Numbered from the stretch's first letter, positions 1 through 9,129 are shown. The stretch: DNA of 64,000 nucleotides from Afipia sp. (GCA_016201045.1 JACQDM010000002.1:434001-498000), one strand, 5' to 3'. Made by a program: numbers and translations. Notes: generated by a model not told the origin, from the letters alone.

Positions 1-325
1 GAGCCAGCGCGATTTTCTCACCGGCGGCAATCGGCAACCCGCCTTCCATAGGAGCTGCCGTAATCGCGCCACCCGTCTTGGTCGTTTTCTGGATCTGAAC
101 CTGTTCGGCGATGTCAGCCGAAGCCTTTACCAGACGGTCGGCAGCGGTCCCCTTATTTTCGATGTTCAGATAACTGCTGGTCAGTTCGGAGCCCTTCGGC
201 GCCGCGCGAACCCAAGGCTGCGTGATGACGAGATCACCGACTTTCACTTCCTGCGACTGAGCCGGCGCGCAGTTCAATGCGGCGGCGAACAGCATCGAGA
301 CAAATAGATATGGGCTGCGTTTCAA
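1..325 (-). CDS. PCu(A)C-like periplasmic copper chaperone, partial (3' end outside window)
   Basis: The reverse strand reads from a TTG at 325 (preceded by GGAG about 5 bases upstream) into a hydrophobic export signal ending near a CAPAQSQ stretch, then a beta-rich domain with the pattern ITQPWVRAAPKGS, SSYLNIENKG, DRLVKAS and PMEGGLPIAAGE that is characteristic of the PCu(A)C (DUF461) family. These periplasmic proteins deliver Cu(I) to cytochrome oxidase. An in-frame ATG at 295 would cut into the signal. The usual histidine of the copper motif (normally VEIHE) is glutamine here (VQIQK), so copper binding may be altered. The C-terminus, with the second His/Met ligand pair, lies beyond position 1. 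Confidence 0.8.
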   Translation of the reverse strand, partial: MKRSPYLFVSMLFAAALNCAPAQSQEVKVGDLVITQPWVRAAPKGSELTSSYLNIENKGTAADRLVKASADIAEQVQIQKTTKTGGAITAAPMEGGLPIAAGEKIALA

Positions 326-371
326 GGTCGTCTCCAGTTTAATCGTTAGCGTTGAATTCTCATTAGCAAGC

Positions 372-1562
372 TCATCTCGCCGCTTTCGCCGTTTTCAATT
401 TGGCTTCCGCTTTGCGCGGATCAACATCGACGAACAGATTTGGCACCGAGCGGCTACGCTCGAGCAGCCATGCAATTGCAATCATCATCGCAATGCCGCC
501 GAGGCTGACGCCGAGTTGTGCCAACAGGCCGTTGGAGTATTGTACCAGGATCCAGTGTGAACCGAATGACAGGAAGACGCCGAAGCAGAACAGCGGCAGT
601 GAGTGCTGGCCGCAAAGAACCAGCGGGTACAGCCATTTCGAGCCGAGGATTTCCGATCGGCGCGGAAAATATCGTGCGACGAGCAAGGCCACCGCAAGGA
701 AGTGCGTGAAGCGGAGCATATCGAGGTCGGTCTTGTCGATCGGATATATCGCCTTGATCATCCATTTTGGAATCATGGCTTCCAGCATCGGAATGTGCCA
801 CGTCATCACGATCACGAGCGAGAAGGCGATCCATGCGACGGCAATCGCCTGCGCGATGCGCGATTCGACGATTGGCCAAATCTTGGTAACGCCGCCCGTG
901 CCGCACCAGGCGGCGAACACGAACATCAACTGCCAGGCGAACGGATTGAAGTACCAGGTTGTGCCGGGCGGATAGGATGGCAGATTCCAGTCAAAGATGC
1001 GCGCGAGGATGTAGAGGATCACCGAGCCGAGCAGGGTGATGTTCGGCCGGCGCAAAAGGCACCATAGAACGAACGGCGAAGCGGCGATCAGCGTGATGTA
1101 GAGCGGCAAGACGTCGAGATCGACCGGCTTGTAGCGCAGCGTAAGAGCTTGGCCGATGAGAACATCAGGGTTCTGGAGGAAATTGTGGACGTTGAATTCG
1201 TCCGCATACATCGGGTTGTCGAATTTCCTGATGGCGCGGGCGATTTGCGCCGTGAAAAGCAGGAAAAGCATGATGTGAGCCACGTACATCTGCCAAGCAC
1301 GCGTCCACAGCCGTTTGAGGGCTGCCATGAATTGGCCGCCGCGAATGATCGGGCCGTAGATGAAGCCAGCCAGATAGCCGGAAATGAAAACGAAAAGTTC
1401 GGCTGCGTCGCTGAAGCCGTAGTTTCGGAGCGTCAGCCAAGCGACGAAGTTGTCAGGCACGTGATCGAGAAAGATCATCCAGAGCCCAATGCCGCGGAAT
1501 AAATCCAGCCGGAGATCACGCTCGATGCGAGGCGTGATAGTCTTAATCTTTTTGACGGCCAT
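372..1562 (-). CDS. OpgC-domain membrane protein
   Basis: About 396 residues with many hydrophobic segments. The N-terminal RDLRLDLFRGIGLWMIFLDH motif, followed by FSDAAELFVFISGYLAG, is typical of the OpgC branch of the acyltransferase-3 superfamily. Members transfer acyl groups such as succinyl to periplasmic glucans or other envelope glycans. I place the start at the ATG at 1562, behind the purine-rich GGGTGGGG, rather than at 1640, because the extra N-terminal residues are arginine-rich and non-homologous in appearance. The C-terminal tail is Lys/Ala-rich. No glucan synthase gene is adjacent, so the acceptor is unknown. Confidence 0.87.
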   Translation of the reverse strand: MAVKKIKTITPRIERDLRLDLFRGIGLWMIFLDHVPDNFVAWLTLRNYGFSDAAELFVFISGYLAGFIYGPIIRGGQFMAALKRLWTRAWQMYVAHIMLFLLFTAQIARAIRKFDNPMYADEFNVHNFLQNPDVLIGQALTLRYKPVDLDVLPLYITLIAASPFVLWCLLRRPNITLLGSVILYILARIFDWNLPSYPPGTTWYFNPFAWQLMFVFAAWCGTGGVTKIWPIVESRIAQAIAVAWIAFSLVIVMTWHIPMLEAMIPKWMIKAIYPIDKTDLDMLRFTHFLAVALLVARYFPRRSEILGSKWLYPLVLCGQHSLPLFCFGVFLSFGSHWILVQYSNGLLAQLGVSLGGIAMMIAIAWLLERSRSVPNLFVDVDPRKAEAKLKTAKAAR

Positions 1563-1773
1563 GGTCCCCACCCGTAATCTTTTAAAAGCCCGCCGTGCAG
1601 ACAACCTATTCGCGCTGCAACGCAACAAGTGTGACGGCAAGTTGCGTTCGAGCCAATTATCGTTTGGTTTCTATCACGATACCCCTTGGCTATGTAACTC
1701 CCAGATGGAATTCGACGGTCGTAATCCGCGGCAAAGTAGCCCGCCGCATGGGCCAAAGCGCCGCGTCGTTCAG

Positions 1774-2241
1774 CTATTGCTGTAGAGGAGGAGGCCCACC
1801 GGCCGACGTGCGCCAAATGCAAGCCCGAACGGCGGTGAAGGCCGTTTTTCGGCAGTCCGCGATATAATCGAACAGAAAGCGCCCTTCGGCCCTGACCCGA
1901 GCACCGACGCATTCCTGAACAATTGGCTTGCCGACGCTGGCACGGCAGCTCTCGATCACGTCCTTCATCGCGGTCTGAAAGCATTCGCGCACTGCGGGGG
2001 ATGCGATCTGCCGGCAGGCCGCCAGATATTGTAAAGGCATGCCGCCGTAGTTTTGCAGCCGTTCATGAATGCAGGCGCGGACAACAGGACGTCCGATCGC
2101 GGCTCGACAATTCTCGAGTGCCTCGCTGGCGACCGCTGCCTTGGCATCGCCTGTATTGGCGAGGACTCCCATCAGGATGACAACTCCGAAAGCGCGGATA
2201 GCCAGAGTCCCCGATATGGCCGCGTTGTTTAGCAGGCGCAT
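1774..2241 (-). CDS. small exported cysteine-rich protein with duplicated module
   Basis: 155 residues. A hydrophobic N-terminus (roughly residues 8-33, ending near GDAKAA) looks like a signal peptide. The rest has four Cys-pair motifs with alternating spacing: NCRAAIGRPVVRAC, ACRQIASPAVREC, SCRASVGKPIVQEC and DCRKTAFTAVRAC. The first and third have 11 residues between the cysteines, the second and fourth have 10. The protein is therefore a tandem duplication of a unit of about 50 residues. It loosely resembles the cysteine-rich repeats common in small exported Rhizobiales proteins. The function is not known. The start codon has only a weak AAGG upstream. Confidence 0.72.
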   Translation of the reverse strand: MRLLNNAAISGTLAIRAFGVVILMGVLANTGDAKAAVASEALENCRAAIGRPVVRACIHERLQNYGGMPLQYLAACRQIASPAVRECFQTAMKDVIESCRASVGKPIVQECVGARVRAEGRFLFDYIADCRKTAFTAVRACIWRTSAGGPPPLQQ

Positions 2242-2410
2242 GTTATTTTACCTTATCGGTCTAGGTGGGCGAGTCTCACGTTTCTAGCACCATTCAATCC
2301 GATTGGGATGAAACCGCAAACCGGCTTTCGTGCCTCAGTTGAAAGTCTCATATCATTTTCCGCAATGACTCCGTTGTGGAGAGCTTTATAGTCATCCGGG
2401 TCTTCAAGGA

Positions 2411-3118
2411 ATGTCATCGTTCATGTTAGGGGTCTTGGGTCTCGGCTTTCTGCTCGGAATGCAGCACGCGCTGGAAGCGGACCACATTGCAGCCGTGTCG
2501 AGTATCGCCGCGCGCCGCAGCGATGTTCGCGACATCGTCAAACACGGGCTGACATGGGGCTTGGGTCATACGTTAACGCTTTTCGTCATTGCCGGCGCAG
2601 CCATTGTTCTTGGCCGCGCAATACCGGAAAGTGCGTCACGCTATTTTGAGACGGCCGTCGGAATTATGCTCGTCGGTCTCGGCGCGCATGTTCTGTGGCG
2701 GCTCTGGCGGGATCGTGTGCATTTTCATCGCCACAGCCATGGTGACGGGTCTGTACATATTCATCTGCACAGCCACGCCAACGACACCGCACCTCATCGG
2801 CAAAGCGCGCACTTGCATCAGCATCATTTTCGCTGGCGTTCGCTTCTTGTTGGACTGATGCACGGTATGGCGGGGTCCGCAGCGCTTTTGGTGCTGGCCG
2901 TTTCGCAGGTCGCCAATCCTGTCTACGCAGTTCTTTATATTCTGCTGTTCGGCGTTGGATCGATGATCGGCATGGCTGTGCTGTCGTCGGTGATCGCTGT
3001 GCCGCTGGCTATTTCCGCGCGCTGGCTGACCTGGGCTAATCGCAGCCTCCAAGGCGCGGTTGGTTCGGTCACGATCGCGATCGGTGCGCATACGATTTAT
3101 GCGATGGCACTTTCCTGA
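2411..3118 (+). CDS. NiCoT/UreH-type nickel-cobalt permease
   Basis: 235 residues with several membrane segments. The first helix carries MQHALEADHIAAVSS, matching the HX4DH nickel/cobalt signature of the HoxN/NixA/UreH permeases. A central loop (about residues 98-140) is very rich in histidine and probably binds metal, and it precedes a second signature-like helix LLVGLMHGMAGSAALL. The expected role is nickel or cobalt transport across the inner membrane; the sequence does not decide import or export. An AAGGA sits immediately before the ATG at 2411, so the in-frame ATG at 2423 may be the true start. The last 22 bases overlap the convergent VanW gene. Confidence 0.82.
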   Translation: MSSFMLGVLGLGFLLGMQHALEADHIAAVSSIAARRSDVRDIVKHGLTWGLGHTLTLFVIAGAAIVLGRAIPESASRYFETAVGIMLVGLGAHVLWRLWRDRVHFHRHSHGDGSVHIHLHSHANDTAPHRQSAHLHQHHFRWRSLLVGLMHGMAGSAALLVLAVSQVANPVYAVLYILLFGVGSMIGMAVLSSVIAVPLAISARWLTWANRSLQGAVGSVTIAIGAHTIYAMALS

Positions 3119-3948
3119 TCGGTCGCCTGCTTCTGGATCGCGTATTTTACTTCTGAAACATTGTGCATGAGCTTCTCGCGCCTGATCAGGCGGCCGTTGT
3201 CTCGCGAGGTTGTCGACCGAAAAATATCATTTTCTCTGAAAGTCTTTTCGCCTTTTTGGAAGAAGCAATGGTTCTCTTCCTGGATGTGATAGCTTTCCAT
3301 CAGGGGAAGATCGCTTCGCAACTGCCCTTTCAAATGCTGATCGGTCAATTCAAGCGTAAACATGAACGACTGGCGCGTGTTGTTCTGGAATCGCAGATCG
3401 ATGTAGTTGTAGAACACGCCGGCTCCGGTGCCGAACGGAAGCGTGCGATTGTCGTCCGGAAACGGATCGAAGCTATGATGATGCCTTTCGATCACATCGA
3501 GCGGCGAATGAAGTGCGAGCCAATATAGCAAATTGGTCAGCTGACACAGTCCGCCGCCGATTCCGGTTTTCACCTCGCCGCGCGAGAGCTGCATCCCCTC
3601 GACATAACCTTTTCGTGCCGTCGGCTTGCCGACGAGATAACAGAATGAGAAAACCTTTCCCGGTTTCAGCACGACGTGCGAGATGCGGCCGATCGCTTTT
3701 TTTAGATTGATGGCTTTGTTTTCCTGCAGCACGGGATCGCTATTCCCAAGTCTGCGGCGAATGAGCGATTGGTGCCGTTTGCAGACGAACGGGAATTCAG
3801 GGTCGTTGCCTGTCGACTTCGCAAAGATTCCCGCGTTCAGAAAATTCGAGACATGCCGCGCCGTGGTGAGTTGTTGAACTCTTGCGAAACGTAGCGCTCT
3901 GAAAATCGGTTCTGGCAGGAAATCGAAATAGGTGTCGTACCGGCGCAT
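3097..3948 (-). CDS. VanW family protein
   Basis: 283 residues with the VanW core: NLKKAIGRISHVVLKPGKVFSFCYLVGKPT, then GYVEGMQLSRGEVKTGIGGGLCQLTNLLYWLALHSPLDVIERHHHSFDPFPD. This family is found with vancomycin resistance genes and in many unrelated bacteria, and its biochemical role is not established. No signal peptide is evident. GGAAAG precedes the ATG at a good distance. The 3' end overlaps the last 22 bases of the Ni/Co permease gene tail to tail. No van operon or peptidoglycan gene is nearby, so a resistance role should not be assumed. Confidence 0.88.
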   Translation of the reverse strand: MRRYDTYFDFLPEPIFRALRFARVQQLTTARHVSNFLNAGIFAKSTGNDPEFPFVCKRHQSLIRRRLGNSDPVLQENKAINLKKAIGRISHVVLKPGKVFSFCYLVGKPTARKGYVEGMQLSRGEVKTGIGGGLCQLTNLLYWLALHSPLDVIERHHHSFDPFPDDNRTLPFGTGAGVFYNYIDLRFQNNTRQSFMFTLELTDQHLKGQLRSDLPLMESYHIQEENHCFFQKGEKTFRENDIFRSTTSRDNGRLIRREKLMHNVSEVKYAIQKQATDQESAIA

Positions 3949-4260
3949 CGAGAGCTTTCCAGCTTCGGCTCAATCCCTTTGTCGTCCGAAGAGGAAGGGG
4001 CGTTCAAGGCTGCAGCGTCGAACCGCGCACGGGAATTCGCCCGTGAATGCATCATTTGAATCCCTTATCGGTAGATTTCCAGAGCACATGTTGGGCGCTT
4101 CGCCGCAGGTGGCCGATGATTTTGGCACCTCGTTTTTCAATATTATTTGAGGCAAGTTCCTGGCTGCATCGCGGTACGTTTGTCAGCTTAAGCATGCGCT
4201 TTACAACGCCGTTTCTTAGTTGCATCTGGCATGCCATAGATTGAGTCTAAAGCTCCGGGA
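3949..4260. other. intergenic region between divergent vanW-like and fdh1B genes
   Basis: About 310-330 bases with no convincing gene. It must hold the promoters of the two divergent genes. A perfect 10-base palindrome TGGCATGCCA lies at 4227-4236, roughly 45 bases before the formate dehydrogenase start, and could be an operator. No sigma-54 type -24/-12 pair or riboswitch was recognised. Confidence 0.4.
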
Positions 4261-4278
4261 ATGAAGTACGAGATCGGC

Positions 4279-5997
4279 ATGTCGAAGCATAATGTTCATC
4301 AGGTTCAGCAGTTCGAGCATCCGGGTGAGGGACGCCGCCGCGCGAAGCCGACACCGAAAGGGCGGCAGATAGATCCGAAAGCGGCTGAAGACATCGCCGC
4401 ATTGCTTGGCAATCGCCCGCGCCGACGCGATCTTTTGATCGAGTCCCTTCATCTCATCCAGGATAAATACCGCCAAATTTCGGCGGCGCATCTGGCTGCG
4501 CTTGCCGACGAAATGAAACTTGCGTTCTCGGAAGTGTTCGAGGTCGCGACCTTCTATGCGCATTTTGACGTGGCGAAAGAGGGCGCGCCGGACATCGCGC
4601 CGCTGACGATCCGTGTTTGCGATTCTTTGACCTGCGCCTTGTTCGGTGCCGAGCAGATGCTGCGCGAACTTCAGAACAAGGCAGGCCCCGGCGTGCGCGT
4701 CGTGCGGGCACCATGCGTTGGACGCTGCGATACTGCACCTGCAGCGGAAGTCGGGCACAATTTCATCGATCGTGCGAGTGTGGACAGCGTACTCAAGACC
4801 GCCAAGAGTGGCGATACGCACGCTCACCTGCCGAAATATGTCGATTACGACACCTATGTGAAGAACGGTGGCTACGCACTGCTAAGCAAGCTGCGCTCCG
4901 GGAAGATGCCGAAAGAAGATTTGCTTAAGGCGCTCGACGACGCATCTCTTCGCGGGCTTGGCGGCGCGGGATTCCCAACCGGCCGCAAATGGCGCGCGGT
5001 GCTCGGCGAACCCGGCCCGCGCCTGATGGCGATCAACGGCGACGAAGGCGAGCCCGGCACATTCAAGGATCGTTACTATCTCGAAACCGATCCGCATCGC
5101 TTCATCGAAGGCATGCTGATCGGCGCGCATGTTGTCGAAGCCACCGACGTCTACATCTATTTGCGCGATGAATATCCGGCATCGATCGAGATCATCAAAC
5201 GCGAGATCGCCAAGCTGCCGAAAGAGAAGGGCGCCCCAACGCTGCATGTACGGCGTGGTGCGGGGGCTTATATTTGTGGCGAGGAATCGGCGCTGCTCGA
5301 AAGCATCGAAGGCAAGCGCGGATTGCCGCGTCACAAGCCGCCATATCCATTTCAGGTCGGACTGTTCGGCCTTCCAACACTGATCAACAACGTTGAGACG
5401 CTGTGGTGGGTGCGTGACATCGTCGAGAAAGGCGCGGATTGGTGGAAAGCTCAGGGACGCAACGAGCGGCACGGGCTTCGGAGCTACTCGGTATCCGGCC
5501 GCGTCAAGAATCCCGGAATGAAACTTGCGCCCGCCGGCATCACCGTTCGTGAACTCATCGATGAATTCTGCGGCGGCATGGCAGACGGCCACAAGTTCCA
5601 TGCCTACCTTCCCGGCGGGGCGTCCGGCGGAATCCTGCCGGCGTCGATGGACAACATTCCGCTCGATTTCGGCACGCTGGAAAAATACGGCTGTTTCATC
5701 GGATCGGCCGCAGTTGTCATCATGTCCGACAAGGACGACGTGAAGGATGCTGCACTCAATCTAATGCGCTTTTTCGAGGACGAAAGCTGCGGCCAATGCA
5801 CGCCTTGCCGGGCTGGAACCCAAAAAGCGGCGACGCTGATGGAAAACAGGAACTGGAACCGCGATCTGCTCGAAGAATTGAGTCAGGCGATGCGCGATGC
5901 ATCGATCTGCGGTCTCGGTCAGGCGGCCTCGAACCCACTGACCACCGTCATCAAATATTTCCCTGAAGAGTTTTCGCCGAAGGAAGCTGCGGAATGA
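4279..5997 (+). CDS. fdh1B: NAD-dependent formate dehydrogenase beta subunit, NuoE-NuoF fusion
   Basis: Fusion of a NuoE/FdsG-like thioredoxin-fold domain and a NuoF/FdsB-like flavoprotein. The NuoE part has cysteines near 114, 119, 146 and 150 (CDSLTC, CVGRC) for a [2Fe-2S] cluster. The NuoF part has the FMN motif RGLGGAGFPTGRKW near 225, the NADH motif NGDEGEPGTFKDR near 253, and cysteines 504, 507, 510 and 544 (ESCGQCTPC, then CGLG) for a [4Fe-4S] cluster. It passes electrons from formate to NAD. The start at 4279 rather than 4261 gives 572 residues and an N-terminus (FEHPGEGR) like the Methylobacterium extorquens Fdh1 beta subunit as I recall it. Its end overlaps the alpha gene by 4 bases (ATGA). 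Confidence 0.93.
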   Translation: MSKHNVHQVQQFEHPGEGRRRAKPTPKGRQIDPKAAEDIAALLGNRPRRRDLLIESLHLIQDKYRQISAAHLAALADEMKLAFSEVFEVATFYAHFDVAKEGAPDIAPLTIRVCDSLTCALFGAEQMLRELQNKAGPGVRVVRAPCVGRCDTAPAAEVGHNFIDRASVDSVLKTAKSGDTHAHLPKYVDYDTYVKNGGYALLSKLRSGKMPKEDLLKALDDASLRGLGGAGFPTGRKWRAVLGEPGPRLMAINGDEGEPGTFKDRYYLETDPHRFIEGMLIGAHVVEATDVYIYLRDEYPASIEIIKREIAKLPKEKGAPTLHVRRGAGAYICGEESALLESIEGKRGLPRHKPPYPFQVGLFGLPTLINNVETLWWVRDIVEKGADWWKAQGRNERHGLRSYSVSGRVKNPGMKLAPAGITVRELIDEFCGGMADGHKFHAYLPGGASGGILPASMDNIPLDFGTLEKYGCFIGSAAVVIMSDKDDVKDAALNLMRFFEDESCGQCTPCRAGTQKAATLMENRNWNRDLLEELSQAMRDASICGLGQAASNPLTTVIKYFPEEFSPKEAAE

Positions 5998-8759
5998 GCA
6001 AGATTCAATTCGAACTCGACGGCAGGACGGTCGAAGCCGAGCCGGGCGAATCCATCTGGCAAGTGGCCAAGCGTCAGGGCACCGAAATTCCTCATTTGTG
6101 TTATTCGCCGGAACCGGACTACCGCGCCGACGGTAACTGCCGCGCTTGTATGGTCGAAATCGAAGGTGAGCGTGTGCTTGCCGCTTCCTGCAAGCGGATG
6201 CCGAATGTCGGCATGAAGGTGAAGTCCGCGAGTGCCCGCGCCGTTTCCGCTCAGAAGATGGTGATGGAGCTTCTCGTCGCCGATCAGCCGGCGCGCGAGA
6301 CCTCCCACGATCCAGATTCGAAGTTCTGGAACTGGGCAGAAAAGACCGGCGTCACCGAGAGCCGTTTTCCGGCTGCAAAGCGCTGGTCGAGCGACACCAG
6401 TCACACGGCCATGAACGTCAACCTCGACGCTTGTATCCAGTGCGGTCTGTGCGTGCGCGCCTGCCGCGAAGTGCAGGTCAATGACGTCATCGGTATGGCG
6501 TATCGCAATCACGACGCCAAGATCGTTTTCGACTTCGACGATCCGATGGGCGAATCCACTTGCGTCGCCTGCGGCGAATGCGTGCAGGCATGCCCGACCG
6601 GCGCATTGATGCCGTCCGCTTATCTCGACGAGAATCAGACGCGCACCGTCTATCCGGACAAGGAAGTGGCTTCGCTCTGTCCGTTCTGCGGTGTCGGATG
6701 TCAGGTCAATTACAAAGTGAAGGAAGAGAAGATCGTCTATGCGGAAGGCCGCGACGGTCCCGCGAACCACAATCGTCTTTGTGTGAAGGGTCGCTTCGGT
6801 TTCGACTATATCCACCATCCGCATCGCATTACGAAGCCGCTTGTGCGCCTGCCGAACGCGAAGAAGGATGCCAACGATCAGGTCGATCCGGCGAATCCAT
6901 TCACGCATTTCCGCGAAGCCTCGTGGGAAGAGGCGCTCGACATTGCAGCCAAGGGTCTCCTTAAAATTCGCGACGAGAAGGGCGTGAAGGCGCTGGCAGG
7001 ATTCGGCTCGGCGAAAGGGTCGAACGAAGAGGCGTATCTGTTTCAGAAACTTGTTCGCACCGGCTTCGGTTCCAACAACGTAGACCACTGCACGCGGCTT
7101 TGCCACGCATCGTCGGTGGCCGCGCTGATGGAAGGTTTGAACTCCGGTGCTGTGTCTGCGCCATTTGCGGCAGCCAAAGACGCCGAGGTGATCGTCGTCA
7201 TCGGCGCGAACCCGACGGTCAACCATCCGGTTGCTGCGACGTTCATCAAGAACGCTGCCAAGAAGGGCGCGAAGCTGATCGTGATGGATCCGCGCCGCCA
7301 GACTTTGTCGCGTCACGCGTTGATGCATCTGCAGTTCAAACCCGGCGCCGATGTCGCCCTTCTGAACGGCATGTTGCACACCATCATCACCGAAGGCCTG
7401 ACCGACGCGCAATATATCGCCGGTTACACCGAGGGCTTCGATGATCTGAAGGAGAAGATCAAGGAATTCCCGCCAGAAAAGATGGAGCCGATCTGCGGCA
7501 TTTCTGCTGCGACGATCAAGGAAGTCGCGCGCGTGTATGCGAAAGCAAAATCCTCAATCGTCTTCTGGGGTATGGGCATCAGCCAGCATGTTCACGGCAC
7601 CGACAACGCGCGCTGTTTGATCGCGCTCGCCCTGATCACCGGACAGATCGGCCGGCCCGGCACCGGACTTCATCCATTGCGCGGACAGAACAACGTGCAG
7701 GGTGCTTCCGACGCCGGACTGATCCCGATGTTTCTGCCGGATTATCAGCCGGTCGGCCGCACCGACCTGCGTCAGCCGTTCGAGAAAATCTGGCATCAGG
7801 AAATCGATCCCGTTCGTGGTCTTACCGTGGTCGAGATCATGAATGCGATCCACGCCGGCAGTATCAACGGTATGTATATCGAGGGCGAAAATCCCGCGAT
7901 GTCGGACCCCGATCTTCAACACGCCCGCGAAGCGCTTGCGAAACTCGATCACCTAGTCGTGCAGGATTTGTTCGTCACCGAGACTGCGTTTCACGCTGAT
8001 GTAATTCTTCCGGCCTCCGCCTTTGCGGAGAAGGAAGGATCGTTCACCAACACCGACCGGCGTGTGCAGATCGCGCGGCAGGTCGTCAAGCCGCCGGGGG
8101 ATGCTCGGCAGGATTTATGGATCATTCAAGAAATCGCAAACCGCATGGGTTGCGGCTGGACCTACAAAGGCCCCGCGGACGTCTTCAATGAAATGACGCA
8201 GGTTATGCCGTCGCTCAAGAACATCACATGGCAGCGGCTGGAACGTGAAGGCGCGGTGACCTATCCGGTCGACGGACCCGACATGCCCGGCAACGAGATT
8301 ATCTTCACGACGGGTTATCCGACGGAAAGTGGCCGCGGCAAGATCGTGCCTGCGCGCGTGACATCGCCGGACGAAATTCCGGATGCGGAATATCCGATGG
8401 TGCTCTCGACCGGCCGCGTGCTCGAACATTGGCATACAGGATCAATGACGCGGCGCTCGGAGGTGCTCGACAATATCGAGCCGGAGGCGGTGGCCTTCAT
8501 GTCTCCGAAAGACATGCGGCGTTTGAGCCTGTGGCCCGGAGATTTCGTCAGGCTCGAGACGCGTCGCGGGGTTGTCGAGGTCAAGGTTCGATCGGATCGC
8601 GACGTTCCGGAGAATATGGTCTTCATGCCGTTCTGCTACGCCGAGGCCGCCGCGAACCTCCTCACCAATCCCGCGCTTGACCCATTCGGGAAAATTCCTG
8701 AATTCAAGTTCTGCGCTGTTCGCTGCGAAAAAGCCGAATTGCGCACTGCTGCGGAATAA
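5994..8759 (+). CDS. fdh1A: NAD-dependent formate dehydrogenase alpha subunit (Mo/W-bis-MGD, Cys form)
   Basis: 921 residues. An N-terminal [2Fe-2S] domain (HLC near 36, GNCRACMVE, SCKR) is followed by a His/Cys cluster region, two ferredoxin-type motifs (CIQCGLC near 147, CVACGEC near 190), the [4Fe-4S] motif CPFCGVGC near 229 and the molybdopterin domains. The metal ligand is Cys370 in HCTRLCHASS; there is no in-frame UGA, so this is the cysteine rather than selenocysteine type. It oxidises formate to CO2. With the fused beta subunit it matches the two-subunit Fdh1 of Methylobacterium extorquens, a tungsten enzyme. No fdsC/fdhD or fdsD gene follows. Confidence 0.94.
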   Translation: MSKIQFELDGRTVEAEPGESIWQVAKRQGTEIPHLCYSPEPDYRADGNCRACMVEIEGERVLAASCKRMPNVGMKVKSASARAVSAQKMVMELLVADQPARETSHDPDSKFWNWAEKTGVTESRFPAAKRWSSDTSHTAMNVNLDACIQCGLCVRACREVQVNDVIGMAYRNHDAKIVFDFDDPMGESTCVACGECVQACPTGALMPSAYLDENQTRTVYPDKEVASLCPFCGVGCQVNYKVKEEKIVYAEGRDGPANHNRLCVKGRFGFDYIHHPHRITKPLVRLPNAKKDANDQVDPANPFTHFREASWEEALDIAAKGLLKIRDEKGVKALAGFGSAKGSNEEAYLFQKLVRTGFGSNNVDHCTRLCHASSVAALMEGLNSGAVSAPFAAAKDAEVIVVIGANPTVNHPVAATFIKNAAKKGAKLIVMDPRRQTLSRHALMHLQFKPGADVALLNGMLHTIITEGLTDAQYIAGYTEGFDDLKEKIKEFPPEKMEPICGISAATIKEVARVYAKAKSSIVFWGMGISQHVHGTDNARCLIALALITGQIGRPGTGLHPLRGQNNVQGASDAGLIPMFLPDYQPVGRTDLRQPFEKIWHQEIDPVRGLTVVEIMNAIHAGSINGMYIEGENPAMSDPDLQHAREALAKLDHLVVQDLFVTETAFHADVILPASAFAEKEGSFTNTDRRVQIARQVVKPPGDARQDLWIIQEIANRMGCGWTYKGPADVFNEMTQVMPSLKNITWQRLEREGAVTYPVDGPDMPGNEIIFTTGYPTESGRGKIVPARVTSPDEIPDAEYPMVLSTGRVLEHWHTGSMTRRSEVLDNIEPEAVAFMSPKDMRRLSLWPGDFVRLETRRGVVEVKVRSDRDVPENMVFMPFCYAEAAANLLTNPALDPFGKIPEFKFCAVRCEKAELRTAAE

Positions 8760-8889
8760 ATAGGCATTGGACGAAGTGCCGCTAACGGCCTGTCTTTCAA
8801 CGGCGCGGGCACGGTAGGCATTCGCTGGTGTTGCTGCTAGATATCGATTCAGTATGGGCGCTTCGTGCCTGTTTCATTTGAGGTCGAGA

Positions 8890-9129
8890 ATGCTGCAATT
8901 TTTTTCGCGCGGCGCTTTTGCCGCACTTTTTATCTGTTGCGTCAGCGCGTCCGATACGTATGCGAGAAGCGGCAGCCCCACCGAACAGCAGCGTTGTTCC
9001 GGCGATGTTTCAAGGTATTGCCGCAAATTCATTGCCGACGGCGATTTCGCCGTTCTTGGTTGCCTCAAGCAAAATCGACGGATGATCAGTTCTGGCTGCC
9101 GTAAGGTGCTGCGAGAGCACGGGCAATAG
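8890..9129 (+). CDS. small exported cysteine-rich repeat protein
   Basis: 79 residues starting at the ATG at 8890, which follows GAGGTCGAG; an upstream ATG at 8854 gives 12 more residues but no better ribosome site. The N-terminus is hydrophobic with a cleavage-like site near SDTYARS. The mature part has RCSGDVSRYC, GCLKQNRRMISSGC, the spacing of the cysteine-rich FGFR/GLG1-like repeat common in small periplasmic proteins of Rhizobiales. The role is unknown. It stands alone, 130 bases after the formate dehydrogenase operon. Confidence 0.68.
   Translation: MLQFFSRGAFAALFICCVSASDTYARSGSPTEQQRCSGDVSRYCRKFIADGDFAVLGCLKQNRRMISSGCRKVLREHGQ

Noticed and set aside
5919-7412. Reverse open frame of about 500 codons
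   Set aside because: Antisense shadow of the formate dehydrogenase alpha gene, whose motifs are continuous over the same bases.
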